Shown: in pieces, positions 1 to 10,854 of the stretch
Layout: every line of letters begins with the position of its first letter
Position numbering within the stretch: the stretch's first letter is position 1
Program-made: the position numbers and the translations under genes
The notes under the pieces: generated by a model
The model's input: only the letters and a program-made list of their open reading frames with translations
Told to the model about the DNA's origin: nothing
Databases searched by the model: none
DNA from: Kordia periserrulae
GTDB lineage: Bacteria > Bacteroidota > Bacteroidia > Flavobacteriales > Flavobacteriaceae
Length of the DNA stretch: 64,000 nt
Direction: 5' to 3'
Assembly: GCF_003054265.1 (NCBI RefSeq)
Contig: NZ_QBKT01000013.1
Coordinates: forward strand, 23,843-87,842

Positions 1-1350
<1,350 letters not shown>

Positions 1351-1401
1351 TTTATTTGTATTTAATTTTTTAATTGTTTGATTATTTACACGTATCAATT
1401 A

Positions 1402-1442
1402 GACAGAAATTATGCCATTGTACGAATGCTGACATAGTGACA
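1402..1442 (-). promoter_or_regulatory. Putative groES promoter region with TGTCA repeat motif
   Basis: On the minus strand, TGGCATAATTTCTG (1404-1417) resembles a sigma-54 promoter: the -24 TGGCA half fits well, while the -12 half fits only partly. About 12 bases further upstream is TGTCACTATGTCA (1430-1442), nearly the same as a motif upstream of miaB. The link to heat-shock control is inference from its place upstream of groES. Confidence 0.3.
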
Positions 1443-1451
1443 AGCTGAAAC

Positions 1452-1491
1452 AAAAAATGCCAACTTGTATAAGACAAGCTGGCATTTTTTT
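1452..1491 (-). terminator. Hairpin terminator after secG
   Basis: ATGCCAACTTGT and ACAAGCTGGCAT form a 12-bp stem with one G-T pair around a 5-base loop, flanked by A-runs and T-runs on both sides. It lies just past the secG stop codon and would end the miaB-secG transcript. It could also stop plus-strand transcription. Confidence 0.75.
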
Positions 1492-1513
1492 ATGCTAAAA
1501 AACGACAAAGAAA

Positions 1514-1861
1514 TTATTTTCCTTGTCCGTTTGTAGTGTCGTTTGTTGTATTGGTATCATTAGTTGCAGGCTGCTCTGTTTGCTGAACTTCTTTGTTTGC
1601 AAGTTTCGACTGTCTATCGTTTGCACTCAAGTTGGTAAAGTTTGTAATTAAGATTAACGCAATTAAGATAGTTCCTAACGCCCATGTACTTTTATCTAAA
1701 AAGTCAGTTGTTTTTTGTACACCACCAATTTGCTGATTTCCACCGCCGCCAAAAGTAGATGATAATCCTCCACCTTTTGGATTCTGCACCATTATTACCA
1801 GCATTAATAAGAATGCTACAATAAGGATTAATACTATAAATACGTAATAAGTTGAACTCAT
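1514..1861 (-). CDS. secG: Preprotein translocase subunit SecG
   Basis: This 115-residue inner-membrane protein has two membrane segments (about residues 5-24 and 60-78) and the SecG loop signature VQNPKGGGLSSTFGG between them. It is the accessory subunit of the SecYEG channel. The tail after the second helix is polar and rich in Thr, Asn and Gln, which is usual in Bacteroidota. It starts six bases after the upstream TPR gene, is the last gene of the minus-strand operon, and is followed by a hairpin terminator. Confidence 0.95.
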   Translation of the reverse strand: MSSTYYVFIVLILIVAFLLMLVIMVQNPKGGGLSSTFGGGGNQQIGGVQKTTDFLDKSTWALGTILIALILITNFTNLSANDRQSKLANKEVQQTEQPATNDTNTTNDTTNGQGK

Positions 1862-1867
1862 TGTTTA

Positions 1868-2944
1868 CTAATTATTTTGTTGTAATTTTTTTATTGCTCG
1901 AATTTGGTCTGCAAAGAAACCACTTTTTTCTGGATATTTCAAAATTAAAATGTCATAAGCTTTGATTGCTTTTTTATATTTTTTTTGTTCCAGATATACT
2001 TTCGCCAACGTTTCCGTCATCAGTACCGATTGATCTACGCTGGCATCACTTGCTAAATTGATGGTTTTTTCAAGTGTTGGCTTGGGTGTAATCTTCGGAT
2101 TTTTGCCTATAAACTTGTCTATCAGCGCAAATCTTTTTTGTTTTTCTGCTTCGTTTGGTGCTGCTTTTTCAGATTTTGTAACTTCTTTTGGCGCTGTTTC
2201 TTCTTCGCTAGTAATGATTTTTGGACGTTCGTCAGAGCGATCAATTGGTTGGAAGTTTGTTAGTTGAAGCCATTCTGCAAACGAATGTTTTTCACTTTTA
2301 TTGAACGATAACGGTTTTCCTAATTGTAAGGTTTCTTCAGGAGCTTCGGAAGTTGAAGTTACTTTTTTAGCGGCTTTTTCTTTTTTCTTTTTCTTCTTGT
2401 CCTTTTTTCGCTTCTTTTTCGATTTTTTCGTGTCTGTTTCAACTGGAGTTTCAGTTTCCGTAGCTGTTACCGTTTTAGTTTCAACTTCAACTTCAAGTTC
2501 AGGTTCAGATTCAAGTTCAGGTTCAACTTTAATTTCCTTAGGTTGAAATAACTCTGGATCGAGAATGGCATCTGCTTCTTGAATTTTTGTCTTAATGGCT
2601 TCTTCCATAAGAAGATGCTGATTTACCACAACTTCTTCCGCAGTGACGTCAATATCATTGATATTGTTGTGCGTTTCCTTGATGGTGCTCGAAATTTCGT
2701 GCTGCTCAAAAGTATTAGAAGTAATAAAATCAAACAAAATACTGCGGTCGGTCGTATATGCTGCGGTGATTTTTAGGTGTTGGTTGTATTGAAAACTATC
2801 TTGATTTTTTAGTCCTTTTAAATGTACTACGCGCGCTGCTTGAAAGTACGGAAACTGCTTTGCAATGGCTGCAATAGCTTCCGTTTGTGCCGCGTTGATA
2901 TGCACAGGATTTTGAAGGATGTATGTAAAATCAGAAATGTTCAT
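1868..2944 (-). CDS. TPR-like protein with charged central region (operon with lptE/secG)
   Basis: The product has 358 residues in three parts. The N-terminal ~100 residues are folded-looking (NPVHINAAQTEAIAAIAKQFPYF). The middle is very acidic and then lysine-rich (runs of E/V/T followed by KKKRKKDKKKKKKEK, about residues 140-190). The C-terminal end resembles a TPR helix pair (LAKVYLEQKKYKKAIKAYDILILKYPEKSGFFADQI). No signal peptide is evident, so it is probably cytoplasmic. It starts one base after the lptE stop and precedes secG, an arrangement suggesting translational coupling. This type of gene is common beside lptE in flavobacteria but has no established role that I know of. Confidence 0.85.
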   Translation of the reverse strand: MNISDFTYILQNPVHINAAQTEAIAAIAKQFPYFQAARVVHLKGLKNQDSFQYNQHLKITAAYTTDRSILFDFITSNTFEQHEISSTIKETHNNINDIDVTAEEVVVNQHLLMEEAIKTKIQEADAILDPELFQPKEIKVEPELESEPELEVEVETKTVTATETETPVETDTKKSKKKRKKDKKKKKKEKAAKKVTSTSEAPEETLQLGKPLSFNKSEKHSFAEWLQLTNFQPIDRSDERPKIITSEEETAPKEVTKSEKAAPNEAEKQKRFALIDKFIGKNPKITPKPTLEKTINLASDASVDQSVLMTETLAKVYLEQKKYKKAIKAYDILILKYPEKSGFFADQIRAIKKLQQNN

Positions 2945-2945
2945 A

Positions 2946-3464
2946 TTACCAATTTGCCAAACTTGCGTTGAAAATATCTAATGTGATACGGTCAAAAATT
3001 TCTTGATGCGCCGTACTTTTTATGGCAGGCAATTGCGTACTCGCAGGATAGTCGTAAAAGAACGAAAATCGTCTATCAAAGTCGTCTTCCGGTCTGTTTT
3101 TGTGCGTAAAACGAACTTGTACGCCTATCGTCAATCGGTTTTGTGCTGCTGTATTGTTAGCTGTTGCGGTCATTGGTGATACGCGATATTCCACAATTTC
3201 GCCTTCATAGGTTAAATCGCCATTGGCTCTTACCAAATCCAAACTTGTTTGGTTTAGAATAAAATCCTGTAAAGCTAACGTAAAATCTCTATCAAGTCCA
3301 GGCTCAATGATAGGCGCGTTGTTTTGGAAAAAGTTGACTTGGTATGTACTTGCATTCAAGTCACCTGTTCCTGTAAAGTTATATTTTCCACAAGCTGCGA
3401 TGACTGCTGCAATAACAAGTGTTGTGATGATGTGTATCTTTTTCATGTGTTTATTTTTTGACAT
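2946..3464 (-). CDS. lptE: LPS-assembly lipoprotein LptE (Bacteroidota type)
   Basis: The 172-residue protein has a lipoprotein signal peptide ending at the lipobox VIAAC, about residue 25. It then has the short beta-rich LptE fold typical of Bacteroidota: KYNFTGTG, then LVRANGDLTYEGEIVEYRVSP, then RLTIGVQVRF. LptE partners LptD in placing lipopolysaccharide in the outer membrane. The ATG at 3464 overlaps the stop of the upstream regulator in a TAATG arrangement; an internal Met six codons later is an equally good start for the signal peptide. The family assignment rests on architecture and on the conserved neighbourhood with the sigma-54 activator and secG. Confidence 0.85.
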   Translation of the reverse strand: MSKNKHMKKIHIITTLVIAAVIAACGKYNFTGTGDLNASTYQVNFFQNNAPIIEPGLDRDFTLALQDFILNQTSLDLVRANGDLTYEGEIVEYRVSPMTATANNTAAQNRLTIGVQVRFTHKNRPEDDFDRRFSFFYDYPASTQLPAIKSTAHQEIFDRITLDIFNASLANW

Positions 3465-4726
3465 TATAAATCAAATTGTTTGATTTTTCGATAGAGCGTA
3501 CGTTCAGAGATTCCTAATTCTTTGGCTGCTGCTTTTCGTTTTCCTTTGTTGCGTTCTAGTGCTTTTTTGATGAGTTCCAATTCTTTGTCGTGCAGCGAAA
3601 GTGTTTCTTCTTCTTCCACATCTTCGGCAAAATGATATTTGTCTTCTTCGTTCATAACGCTGACTTCAGGAGGAATGGATAATAATTTTACTGGCGGAGT
3701 CGTTTCTTCTTCCTCATGGAAAAATTCTTCCGTTTCATCGTCACCATATATTTTTTGAATCAAACTTTCGTTTTCGTCTTTTACTTTTTGTGAAACGCCA
3801 TGTTGCATGAGTTCCATGGTAAGTTTTTTGAGGTCGTTTAAGTCACTTTTCATATCAAAAAGCACTTTGTACAAAATTTCACGTTCCGAACTAAAATCGC
3901 TATCGCTTTTTTCTTTCTCAATAACCGCAGGCAGATTTCCTGTGTTGTTCGGTAAATACTGACGTAATTTTTCAGCCGTAACGGTTCTGTTTTCTTCCAA
4001 TACAGAAATTTGTTCAGCTACATTTCGCAACTGACGAATATTTCCGCTCCAGCGATATTTTACCAACATTTCGGTAGCTTCTTCATTTAAACGAATAGAA
4101 GGCATTTTATACTTCATGGCAAAGTCGGACGCAAATTTTCGGAATAGGAGATGAATGTCGTCTTTTCGCGCACGCAACGGCGGAAGGTGAATTTCAACCG
4201 TACTTAAACGATAGTATAAATCTTCTCTAAATTTTCCTTTTTTGATGGCTTCAAACATGTTCACATTCGTCGCTGCTACAATACGCACGTTTGTTTTTTG
4301 TACTTTGGATGAACCTACTTTGATGAATTCGCCATTTTCCAACACACGTAGCAAGCGTACTTGGGTTGTTAGTGGCAATTCTCCCACTTCATCCAAAAAA
4401 ATAGTTCCGTTATCGGCTACTTCAAAATAACCGTTTCGGGTTTGCGTAGCTCCAGTAAAAGCGCCTTTTTCATGACCAAATAATTCACTGTCAATCGTAC
4501 CTTCGGGAATGGCACCGCAGTTTACGGCAATGTATTTTCCGTGTTTTCTGTGTGAAAGTGAATGTATAATTTTTGGAATACTTTCTTTACCAACACCACT
4601 TTCACCCGTCACCAATACAGAAATATCGGTTGGCGCTACTTGTATGGCTTTTTCGATGGCGCGATTGAGTGCAGCATTGTTTCCAATGATTCCGAAACGT
4701 TGTTTGATCGCTTGTATGGATTCCAT
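3464..4726 (-). CDS. Sigma-54-dependent transcriptional activator (AAA+ and Fis HTH, no receiver domain)
   Basis: This is a 420-residue enhancer-binding protein. The AAA+ domain starts at once, with Walker A GESGVGKE (41-48), the sigma-54 contact loop GAFTGA (88-93) and Walker B IFLDEVGE (about 109-116). A less conserved acidic linker (about 250-370) follows, then a C-terminal Fis-type helix-turn-helix (NKGKRKAAAKELGISERTLY). There is no N-terminal receiver, PAS or GAF domain, so activity may be controlled by abundance or by a partner protein. It opens RNA polymerase-sigma-54 promoters using ATP. It overlaps lptE by the TAATG junction and lies in the miaB-secG operon. Confidence 0.93.
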   Translation of the reverse strand: MESIQAIKQRFGIIGNNAALNRAIEKAIQVAPTDISVLVTGESGVGKESIPKIIHSLSHRKHGKYIAVNCGAIPEGTIDSELFGHEKGAFTGATQTRNGYFEVADNGTIFLDEVGELPLTTQVRLLRVLENGEFIKVGSSKVQKTNVRIVAATNVNMFEAIKKGKFREDLYYRLSTVEIHLPPLRARKDDIHLLFRKFASDFAMKYKMPSIRLNEEATEMLVKYRWSGNIRQLRNVAEQISVLEENRTVTAEKLRQYLPNNTGNLPAVIEKEKSDSDFSSEREILYKVLFDMKSDLNDLKKLTMELMQHGVSQKVKDENESLIQKIYGDDETEEFFHEEEETTPPVKLLSIPPEVSVMNEEDKYHFAEDVEEEETLSLHDKELELIKKALERNKGKRKAAAKELGISERTLYRKIKQFDL

Positions 4727-4743
4727 GTAGTTGTGGTAGTTTT

Positions 4744-5724
4744 TTAGTTTATATATTCAAATGTTTCGTCAATGGTAATGGTAACGTCACTAGAAACTGT
4801 TGGAACGGAAGTAAAAATGGTTCCGTTTCGCGTGATAATTCTATTACTTGCATCGTATTGAATGTCCAAATTAGAGCTTCCTTGCTGCGTCGTAACACTT
4901 GTGACATTATTAGGACTGTAAATCATCGCTTGCCAATGCTCGTATTGATCGTCGTATTCATCATTTAAGATAGAGAATACATACAAATCATTTAGCGAGT
5001 TGAGTAGCGGATTTGTGTTATTGTCATGCGCATACGTATAGGTATTTGCATCTTGTCCTGTAATTACAATAGACGTGATATTTCCAGCACTATCGTACGA
5101 AATGTTTTCTGTTTTAATAATCGTTCCATTTTCCATGGTTTCTCTCAATACTAATTTGCTCGTAGTAGCATCAAAAGTGAATTTGGTAGAACGATTGGTT
5201 CCTTCTCGTACACGTGTTATTTCGTTGTTTCCGTGTGTGTAAGAGAAAATGAAGTTTTCAGAAGTATCTTCTAAATCTTCATAGCTGATTTCGGTTATTT
5301 TATCAAGATTGTAGTTAATGGAAGTTCTGTTGACGAGTACACCATCTACAGACGTGTTTACTTGCGTCACTCTGCTAAATTCATCACGAAGAATAGTACT
5401 CACGCCATTTACGGTAATTCCTAAAAAGGTAAATGTGGTGTTTTGCGCTAAGAATTGATTGTTTAAATTAATAACAAAATCCGTGATAAACGTAGTATCA
5501 TCTCCTGCAGATGAGAATGTTTTTATATAATCATAATCTGCAAGCTGCGTTGAAGTAATAGGCACAGGATCAGGGTCTACAGGATCCGGATCGGGTTCTG
5601 GGTCTGTCGTAGGATTGCCAGTAGCAGGTTGTTCAATGATAATTTCACCATCATACGGTTCATTATCGCACGAAATACAAACGAGCAATAGCGAAAGCAA
5701 AAGGTATGACAATGTTTTTTTCAT
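4744..5724 (-). CDS. Putative lipoprotein, paralogue of the next gene upstream
   Basis: The product has 326 residues with a signal peptide and lipobox (LLVCISC, Cys near residue 19), then an Asp/Pro-rich linker (PDPDPVDPDPVP) typical of surface lipoproteins in this phylum. A beta-rich domain with repeating units follows (FSRVTQVNTSVDGVLVNRTS, TKFTFDATTSKL), reminiscent of RHS/YD-like strands. It shares layout and phrases with the neighbouring gene at 5742-6692 (CDNE after the lipid Cys, YEDLEDTSENFIFSYTHGN against FEDFDDSSENYTYTFAYNGN), so the two arose by tandem duplication. The function is unknown. Confidence 0.8.
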   Translation of the reverse strand: MKKTLSYLLLSLLLVCISCDNEPYDGEIIIEQPATGNPTTDPEPDPDPVDPDPVPITSTQLADYDYIKTFSSAGDDTTFITDFVINLNNQFLAQNTTFTFLGITVNGVSTILRDEFSRVTQVNTSVDGVLVNRTSINYNLDKITEISYEDLEDTSENFIFSYTHGNNEITRVREGTNRSTKFTFDATTSKLVLRETMENGTIIKTENISYDSAGNITSIVITGQDANTYTYAHDNNTNPLLNSLNDLYVFSILNDEYDDQYEHWQAMIYSPNNVTSVTTQQGSSNLDIQYDASNRIITRNGTIFTSVPTVSSDVTITIDETFEYIN

Positions 5725-5741
5725 GTAATTATTTGATGATT

Positions 5742-6692
5742 TTAATATTGAAATGCTTCCGATTGTGTAATATCTACGCCATCACCAAGGTCAATTATAC
5801 TGTCTCTACTTGTGATGTCGTTATTCGCATTGTACATTACGTTGAAATCCACAGTTCCATCAGTAGATTGTAAACTAATCCAATTGTTTGCGGAATAGAA
5901 AGTGGCTAAATAGGAACCGATTTCGGCATCATTGTCTTGGTCAAAAATTGCAAATAAAATTTGGTCGTTAAAGACTGTTTTTAAGGGATTTGTGAAAGTA
6001 TCAAACAAAAATGTATTGGTAACGTTAGTACCTCCAGAAATATCTGAACCTATACAATTTCCACTTGCATACGTTAATACTTCAAGCTGTGTGCTAGTAG
6101 TTCCAGAGAACGATTCGAATGAAATCAATCGGCTATTGGAATCAAACGTAAATACCGCAGATTCACCTGCGGCTGCATTGGTTCGAGTAACAGTATTTCC
6201 GTTGTATGCGAATGTATAGGTGTAATTTTCAGAGCTATCGTCAAAATCTTCAAAAGCTATTTGCGTGATATTGTTGCCAGTATAGGTAACAATGGTTCTG
6301 TTGGTGACATTTCCACCACTCATAGCTTCTACTTGAATGATTTGCCCATTTGTATCTCTAGTAATTAAACTTGTTCCTGTGTCAGTAAATCCTAATGCAG
6401 TTGTTTCAATATTGGCAGAGACTACAATTCCATTGTTAATGATGAAATCAGAGTTTACAATAATTTCTCCAAAAAATGGCACATTTGAAGTTGTATCAAG
6501 CGAATATGTTGATAATGTAGTACCGTTATTGCCACCATTATTTCCGCCACCGTTTCCGTTACCGCCACCGCCATTATTTCCACCGTTGCTTGCAGGTTCT
6601 TGAATGACAATTGTTGGGTCTAGCAATTCATTATCGCAAGAAAAACAGCAAAAAGCGAGTATAATTGTGGTGATTGACAGTATTTTTTTCAT
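5742..6692 (-). CDS. Putative lipoprotein with Gly/Asn-rich linker, paralogue of the gene downstream
   Basis: This 316-residue protein has a lipoprotein signal (ILAFCCFSC, Cys near residue 19), then a flexible stretch of Gly and Asn (about residues 37-57), then the same beta-strand-rich domain as its neighbour at 4744-5724. It is probably anchored in the outer membrane and exposed. It sits 15 bases after miaB and 17 before its paralogue, so it is most likely cotranscribed. The Gly/Asn linker replaces the Asp/Pro linker of the paralogue, showing that the linker diverges faster than the domain. No known function. Confidence 0.8.
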   Translation of the reverse strand: MKKILSITTIILAFCCFSCDNELLDPTIVIQEPASNGGNNGGGGNGNGGGNNGGNNGTTLSTYSLDTTSNVPFFGEIIVNSDFIINNGIVVSANIETTALGFTDTGTSLITRDTNGQIIQVEAMSGGNVTNRTIVTYTGNNITQIAFEDFDDSSENYTYTFAYNGNTVTRTNAAAGESAVFTFDSNSRLISFESFSGTTSTQLEVLTYASGNCIGSDISGGTNVTNTFLFDTFTNPLKTVFNDQILFAIFDQDNDAEIGSYLATFYSANNWISLQSTDGTVDFNVMYNANNDITSRDSIIDLGDGVDITQSEAFQY

Positions 6693-6707
6693 AATATGCT
6701 TTTTTGA

Positions 6708-8153
6708 TTAATTATTATCTGAAAGTCCAACCGCTTCCCCAAGTAAGGTTGCTGAAGTACAATCGATGATTTTTACATTGACAAAATCACCCGGTTTGTA
6801 ATTTTCTTTTGGAAATACGGCTACGGTATTTTCGGAAGTTCTTCCTTTCCAATGCGCGTCTGATTTTTTGGAAGTTCCTTCAATCAATACTTCTTTTATT
6901 TTTCCAACTTGCGCTTTGGTTCTGTACGCACTGTGTTCTTGTTGTAACGCGATGATTTCTGCCAATCGGCGCTTTTTTACAGGTTCTGGTACGTCATCTT
7001 CCATTTTTCGTGCTGCCATGGTTCCAGGTCGTTCCGAATAGGCAAACATGTATCCGAAATCGTATTTTACATAGCGCATTAAGGATAATGTATCTTGATG
7101 GTCTTCTTCAGTTTCTGTTGGAAAACCAGCAATCATGTCTTGTGAAATTCCGCATTCAGGAATGATTTCACGAATTTTATCGATGAGTCGGAAATATTCT
7201 TCGCGCGTATGCAAACGGTTCATTTCTTTTAAAATACGGTCGCTTCCGCTTTGTACAGGTAAGTGAATATAGTTACAGATATTTTTATGTTTTGCCATCA
7301 CAAGTAATACATTTTCGTGCATGTCTTGCGGATTGGACGTAGAGAAACGCAAACGTAGTTTTGGAAATCTCGTTGCGACCATATCCAGCAATTTGGCAAA
7401 ATCGACCGCCGTTGCTTTTTGCATTTCAGAAGCTTTGCTAAAATCTTTTTTCAAGCCGCCGCCGTACCACAAATAACTATCTACATTTTGCCCAAGCAAG
7501 GTGACTTCTTTGTAGTTTTTATCTACCAATTCTTGAATTTCTTCTAAGATGGATTGCGGATCACGACTGCGTTCGCGTCCACGTGTAAACGGCACTACGC
7601 AAAACGTACACATATTGTCACAGCCTCTAGTAATAGAAACCAGCGCGTTGATTCCGTTCGAATTTAAACGTACAGGCGAAATATCTCCATAGGTTTCTTC
7701 TTTGGAAAGAATGACATTCACCGCATTGCGACCTTCGTCAATTTCTTGTACTAAATTTGGCAAGTCCTTGTAAGCATCTGGTCCTACAACCATGTCTACA
7801 ATTTTTTCTTCTTCCAAAAACTTACTTTTCAAACGTTCTGCCATACAGCCCAACACGCCTACTTTCATCGTCGGATTGTTTTTCTTTACCGCATTGTATT
7901 TTTCCAAACGCTTGCGGACAGTTTGTTCCGCTTTATCGCGAATAGAACAGGTATTTACCAACACCAAATCCGCTTCTTCCAAGCGATTGGTGGTATTAAA
8001 TCCTTCTTTTGCCAAAATAGACGCCACAATTTCGCTGTCAGAAAAGTTCATCTGACAGCCATAGCTTTCAATATATAATTTTCGTGTATTCTTCGGATTT
8101 TGTGCTAAAACAATACTTTCTCCTTGTTTGCTTTCGTCAATAATCTTCTCCAT
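6708..8153 (-). CDS. miaB: tRNA-2-methylthio-N6-dimethylallyladenosine synthase MiaB
   Basis: This is a 481-residue radical-SAM methylthiotransferase acting on i6A37 of tRNAs that read codons starting with U. The N-terminal domain carries the auxiliary cluster cysteines C33 (SYGCQMN), C69 (VNTCSIRD) and C103 (LGCMAERL). The radical-SAM motif CX3CX2C is at C178, C182 and C185 ([10 protein letters not shown]). The TRAM domain is at the C-terminus (about 410-475). The motifs separate it from MtaB and RimO. It is the first gene of a long minus-strand operon running to secG. Confidence 0.97.
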   Translation of the reverse strand: MEKIIDESKQGESIVLAQNPKNTRKLYIESYGCQMNFSDSEIVASILAKEGFNTTNRLEEADLVLVNTCSIRDKAEQTVRKRLEKYNAVKKNNPTMKVGVLGCMAERLKSKFLEEEKIVDMVVGPDAYKDLPNLVQEIDEGRNAVNVILSKEETYGDISPVRLNSNGINALVSITRGCDNMCTFCVVPFTRGRERSRDPQSILEEIQELVDKNYKEVTLLGQNVDSYLWYGGGLKKDFSKASEMQKATAVDFAKLLDMVATRFPKLRLRFSTSNPQDMHENVLLVMAKHKNICNYIHLPVQSGSDRILKEMNRLHTREEYFRLIDKIREIIPECGISQDMIAGFPTETEEDHQDTLSLMRYVKYDFGYMFAYSERPGTMAARKMEDDVPEPVKKRRLAEIIALQQEHSAYRTKAQVGKIKEVLIEGTSKKSDAHWKGRTSENTVAVFPKENYKPGDFVNVKIIDCTSATLLGEAVGLSDNN

Positions 8154-8291
8154 TGTACTATATTCTGTAACTTGAATTTTTACTCGATAATCGAGATTTA
8201 TAATGTTCCGACGTTTGCGTCGTAGTGTTTTAATAGTTTCTACTGAATACTTCGTGAACTTTCCCCCGAAGTAATTGATTCAAATAGGGTA

Positions 8292-8330
8292 CAAAGATAG
8301 GATTATTTCCATCATAGTGACATAATGACA
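8292..8330 (-). promoter_or_regulatory. Putative miaB-operon promoter with TGTCA motif
   Basis: On the minus strand TATCTTTG (8292-8299) fits the Bacteroidota -7 box TAnnTTTG, though no TTG is at the ideal -33 distance. TGTCATTATGTCA (8318-8330) lies just upstream and matches the motif upstream of groES at 12 of 13 positions. Confidence 0.35.
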
Positions 8331-8413
8331 TGTTAAATACCTGTTTTTTCAACGCAACCTTTTGGAGGTATTGGTATCTACGGTGTAAATCAACCAACTA
8401 ACAACTGCACTTC

Positions 8414-9658
8414 ATGAAAATCAATCGCGTATTTCTACTCATTGCAACATGTTTATTTTTGTCTTGTTCGAATGATAAAGACTATGAATATGTCAGCGTA
8501 GCAACACCAATTACCGTAACCTCTGCCGAATTACGTTCGTCTATCGAAGTGCAATCGCCCAAAAGCATTGTGCAATCGGGAAAAATTTACGCATACAATC
8601 AATATATATTTATCAATGATGTTGACAAGGGTGTACATGTCATTGACAATCGGAATCCGTTGCAGCCAACCATTGTCAACTTTTTGAAAATTCCGTTAAA
8701 TAGAGACGTTTCTATCAAAGACAATTATTTATATGCTGATAGTGGAAGAGATTTGGTGGTTTTTGACATAAGTCAGGTCAATAGCATTGAGTTTGTGGGA
8801 CATGTACAAAACGTATTGGAAAATTACCAAACGATTGATTATCCTGAAAATGCAGATTATTTTAATTGGGAAGGATACAATTATGAAGAAGATATTATTG
8901 TGGGTTGGGACATTGCCGTTGAACGAAGAGAAATTCAAGAAGATATTTATTATACTACGGGAGCAGAAGCAGCAAATGACGGCGGCGGAAATACAGGTTC
9001 AGGTGGCTCTTTGGCACGTTTTAAAATTGTAGACCAATATTTATATGCGGTTGATATAAATAAAATCAATGTGTTTGATATTCAAAATTTGGAAACGCCT
9101 GTAAAAGTCAAGGAAGAATACGTGACATGGGAATCGGAAACTATTTTCTATCAAGACAACAAACTATTCATTGGAACGCGCACGGGTATGTATATTTACG
9201 ACATTTCACAGCCAAGCTCACCAACATTTATATCTAGCTATGATCACATGAAATTCTGCGATCCTGTCGTTGTAGATGGCGATTATGCGTATGTAACACT
9301 TCGCACGGGAGGAAGTTGCATGGATGGTGAACTGCAAATGCTAGAAAGTCGCTTAGAAATCATCAATATCTCTGACATTTACAATCCACAATTGGAAGAA
9401 ACTTATATTATGGACGAACCGTATGGTTTGGGAATCCACAATGAAAAACTCTTTATCTGTGATGGCGCTTCTGGATTAAAAGTGTACGACAAAACCGATA
9501 TTTCAAACTTACAATTATTGCAAAACTTTAATGCGAATGATGCGTACGATGTCATTCCGATGCAGGACAAACTCTTGCTTATTGGCGGAAACACGCTTTC
9601 ACAATACAATTACACAGCAACAGGAATTGAGCTCATAAGTGAGTTTACAGTTCAATAA
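8414..9658 (+). CDS. LVIVD-repeat (beta-propeller) lipoprotein
   Basis: The 414-residue protein has a signal peptide and lipobox CLFLSC (Cys near residue 19). It is followed by repeated propeller-like units: GVHVIDNRNPLQPTIVNFLK, DLVVFDISQVNSIEFVG, KINVFDIQNLETPVKVKE, GMYIYDISQPSSPTFISSY, LEIINISDIYNPQLEE and LKVYDKTDISNLQLLQ. These match the LVIVD repeat that builds a beta-propeller in surface proteins of Bacteroidota. A Gly/Asn-rich insertion lies near residue 190. It is probably outer-membrane anchored, and the ligand is unknown. It is a single gene diverging from miaB and ends at a hairpin terminator. Confidence 0.85.
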   Translation: MKINRVFLLIATCLFLSCSNDKDYEYVSVATPITVTSAELRSSIEVQSPKSIVQSGKIYAYNQYIFINDVDKGVHVIDNRNPLQPTIVNFLKIPLNRDVSIKDNYLYADSGRDLVVFDISQVNSIEFVGHVQNVLENYQTIDYPENADYFNWEGYNYEEDIIVGWDIAVERREIQEDIYYTTGAEAANDGGGNTGSGGSLARFKIVDQYLYAVDINKINVFDIQNLETPVKVKEEYVTWESETIFYQDNKLFIGTRTGMYIYDISQPSSPTFISSYDHMKFCDPVVVDGDYAYVTLRTGGSCMDGELQMLESRLEIINISDIYNPQLEETYIMDEPYGLGIHNEKLFICDGASGLKVYDKTDISNLQLLQNFNANDAYDVIPMQDKLLLIGGNTLSQYNYTATGIELISEFTVQ

Positions 9659-9689
9659 TTACCATTACAACAACTTTCATTTTAGAAGA

Positions 9690-9720
9690 AGCCTGTTTTT
9701 TTTAGGAAAATGGGCTTTTT
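9690..9720 (+). terminator. Hairpin terminator after LVIVD lipoprotein
   Basis: AGCCTGTTTT pairs with GAAAATGGGCT (including G-T pairs) around a short loop, followed by a T-run. It lies about 30 bases after the stop at 9658. Confidence 0.65.
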
Positions 9721-9795
9721 CGTTTTTTTCGGGAACCTTTTAAAAAATAAATGCGTCTATACTAATAGAAAGCAAAAACATTAACAAAACCCTAT

Positions 9796-10854
9796 ATGAA
9801 AAAGCAACTTTTAAAAATAACTTTTTTGTCTATTGTCGGAATGCTAATTTTTTCGTGTTCCGATTTAGACGACAATGAAGAAATAGGAACAGTTTCTCTT
9901 GAAAACATCATTCAAAAAGAATCAGAATTATTTAGTTTGATTGAACGTGTAGCTGAAACCGAAGACGAGGATGAAATCACTTGTATCAAATTTCTCTACG
10001 CGTTTACCATGTTGGAGTTTGATGCCGATTTAATGGTAGTGAATCAGTATACAGTATCTAGCGATGAAAACTTTAGTTTTATTTTGGAGAATATTTCAGA
10101 TGGCAATAGTATCGGAATCAATTTTCCTATACAAAGTGTCTTAGAAAGCGGTGAAGAATTCCTCATTCAAAACAAAGACGAACTTAAACTAGCGATTGAC
10201 GATTGTATAGAAGCACAGCAAGAAGAATTGGCGGGACAATGCAGTTTACTATTGCAAGAATGCGTGTGGATTGTAAGTCACGATGAAGAAACGGAAGATA
10301 TGTATGAAAACGCCGTGTTTGATGTGGCTGAAGACGGAACGTTTAAATTTTACAACAATGGCGAACTGCAAGAAGGAACATGGATTGTGTATTTTATTGA
10401 AGACGAACTGCACACAAACATTACCTTTGAAGCAGAAGGAATAACGGCTGACGATTGGAATTTCGATTGGAAAGTCATCAGTTTTACCAGTGAAACCATG
10501 ATTTTTGAAAACAACGGTATCAGTTATACACTTACCAAAGAGTGTGATGGCAACTATTGTACACAACTCATTTTTGAGGAATGTGAAGGAATTGACGGTT
10601 CGGGAATTTCAGAATTTGTGTTTGAAAATTACATACCTTGTATTTTACAAATTGAAGATTTAGCCGAATTAACCGATGACGATAGCATTGCATTCTACGA
10701 AACGCAATTAGATGCTGATGTGGAAACAAATCCGCTTTCGCAAACATCGTATCAAAACATCATGCAAGAGCAAACGATTTATGTGCGAGTGAATTACGGA
10801 GTTGCCAATGAATTTTTTATCATTCCAATCACGATTATTTCGACAACTTGTTAA
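9796..10854 (+). CDS. Acidic lipoprotein of unknown function
   Basis: This 352-residue protein has a lipoprotein signal (GMLIFSC, Cys near residue 21) and is strongly acidic (many Asp/Glu, start DDNEEIGTVSLEN). A lipocalin-like middle section contains the conserved-looking phrases GTFKFYNNGELQEGTWIVYF and SYTLTKECDGNYC, resembling repeats of the lipocalin-like type seen in flavobacterial lipoproteins. It probably sits in the outer membrane or periplasm. Its stop overlaps the start region of the ECF sigma-factor gene, so the two may be cotranscribed. I cannot assign a function. Confidence 0.75.
   Translation: MKKQLLKITFLSIVGMLIFSCSDLDDNEEIGTVSLENIIQKESELFSLIERVAETEDEDEITCIKFLYAFTMLEFDADLMVVNQYTVSSDENFSFILENISDGNSIGINFPIQSVLESGEEFLIQNKDELKLAIDDCIEAQQEELAGQCSLLLQECVWIVSHDEETEDMYENAVFDVAEDGTFKFYNNGELQEGTWIVYFIEDELHTNITFEAEGITADDWNFDWKVISFTSETMIFENNGISYTLTKECDGNYCTQLIFEECEGIDGSGISEFVFENYIPCILQIEDLAELTDDDSIAFYETQLDADVETNPLSQTSYQNIMQEQTIYVRVNYGVANEFFIIPITIISTTC

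Noticed and set aside
2301..2546. Phe/Ser/Val-rich plus-strand frame
   Set aside because: Antisense of the Lys/Glu-rich segment of the TPR gene.
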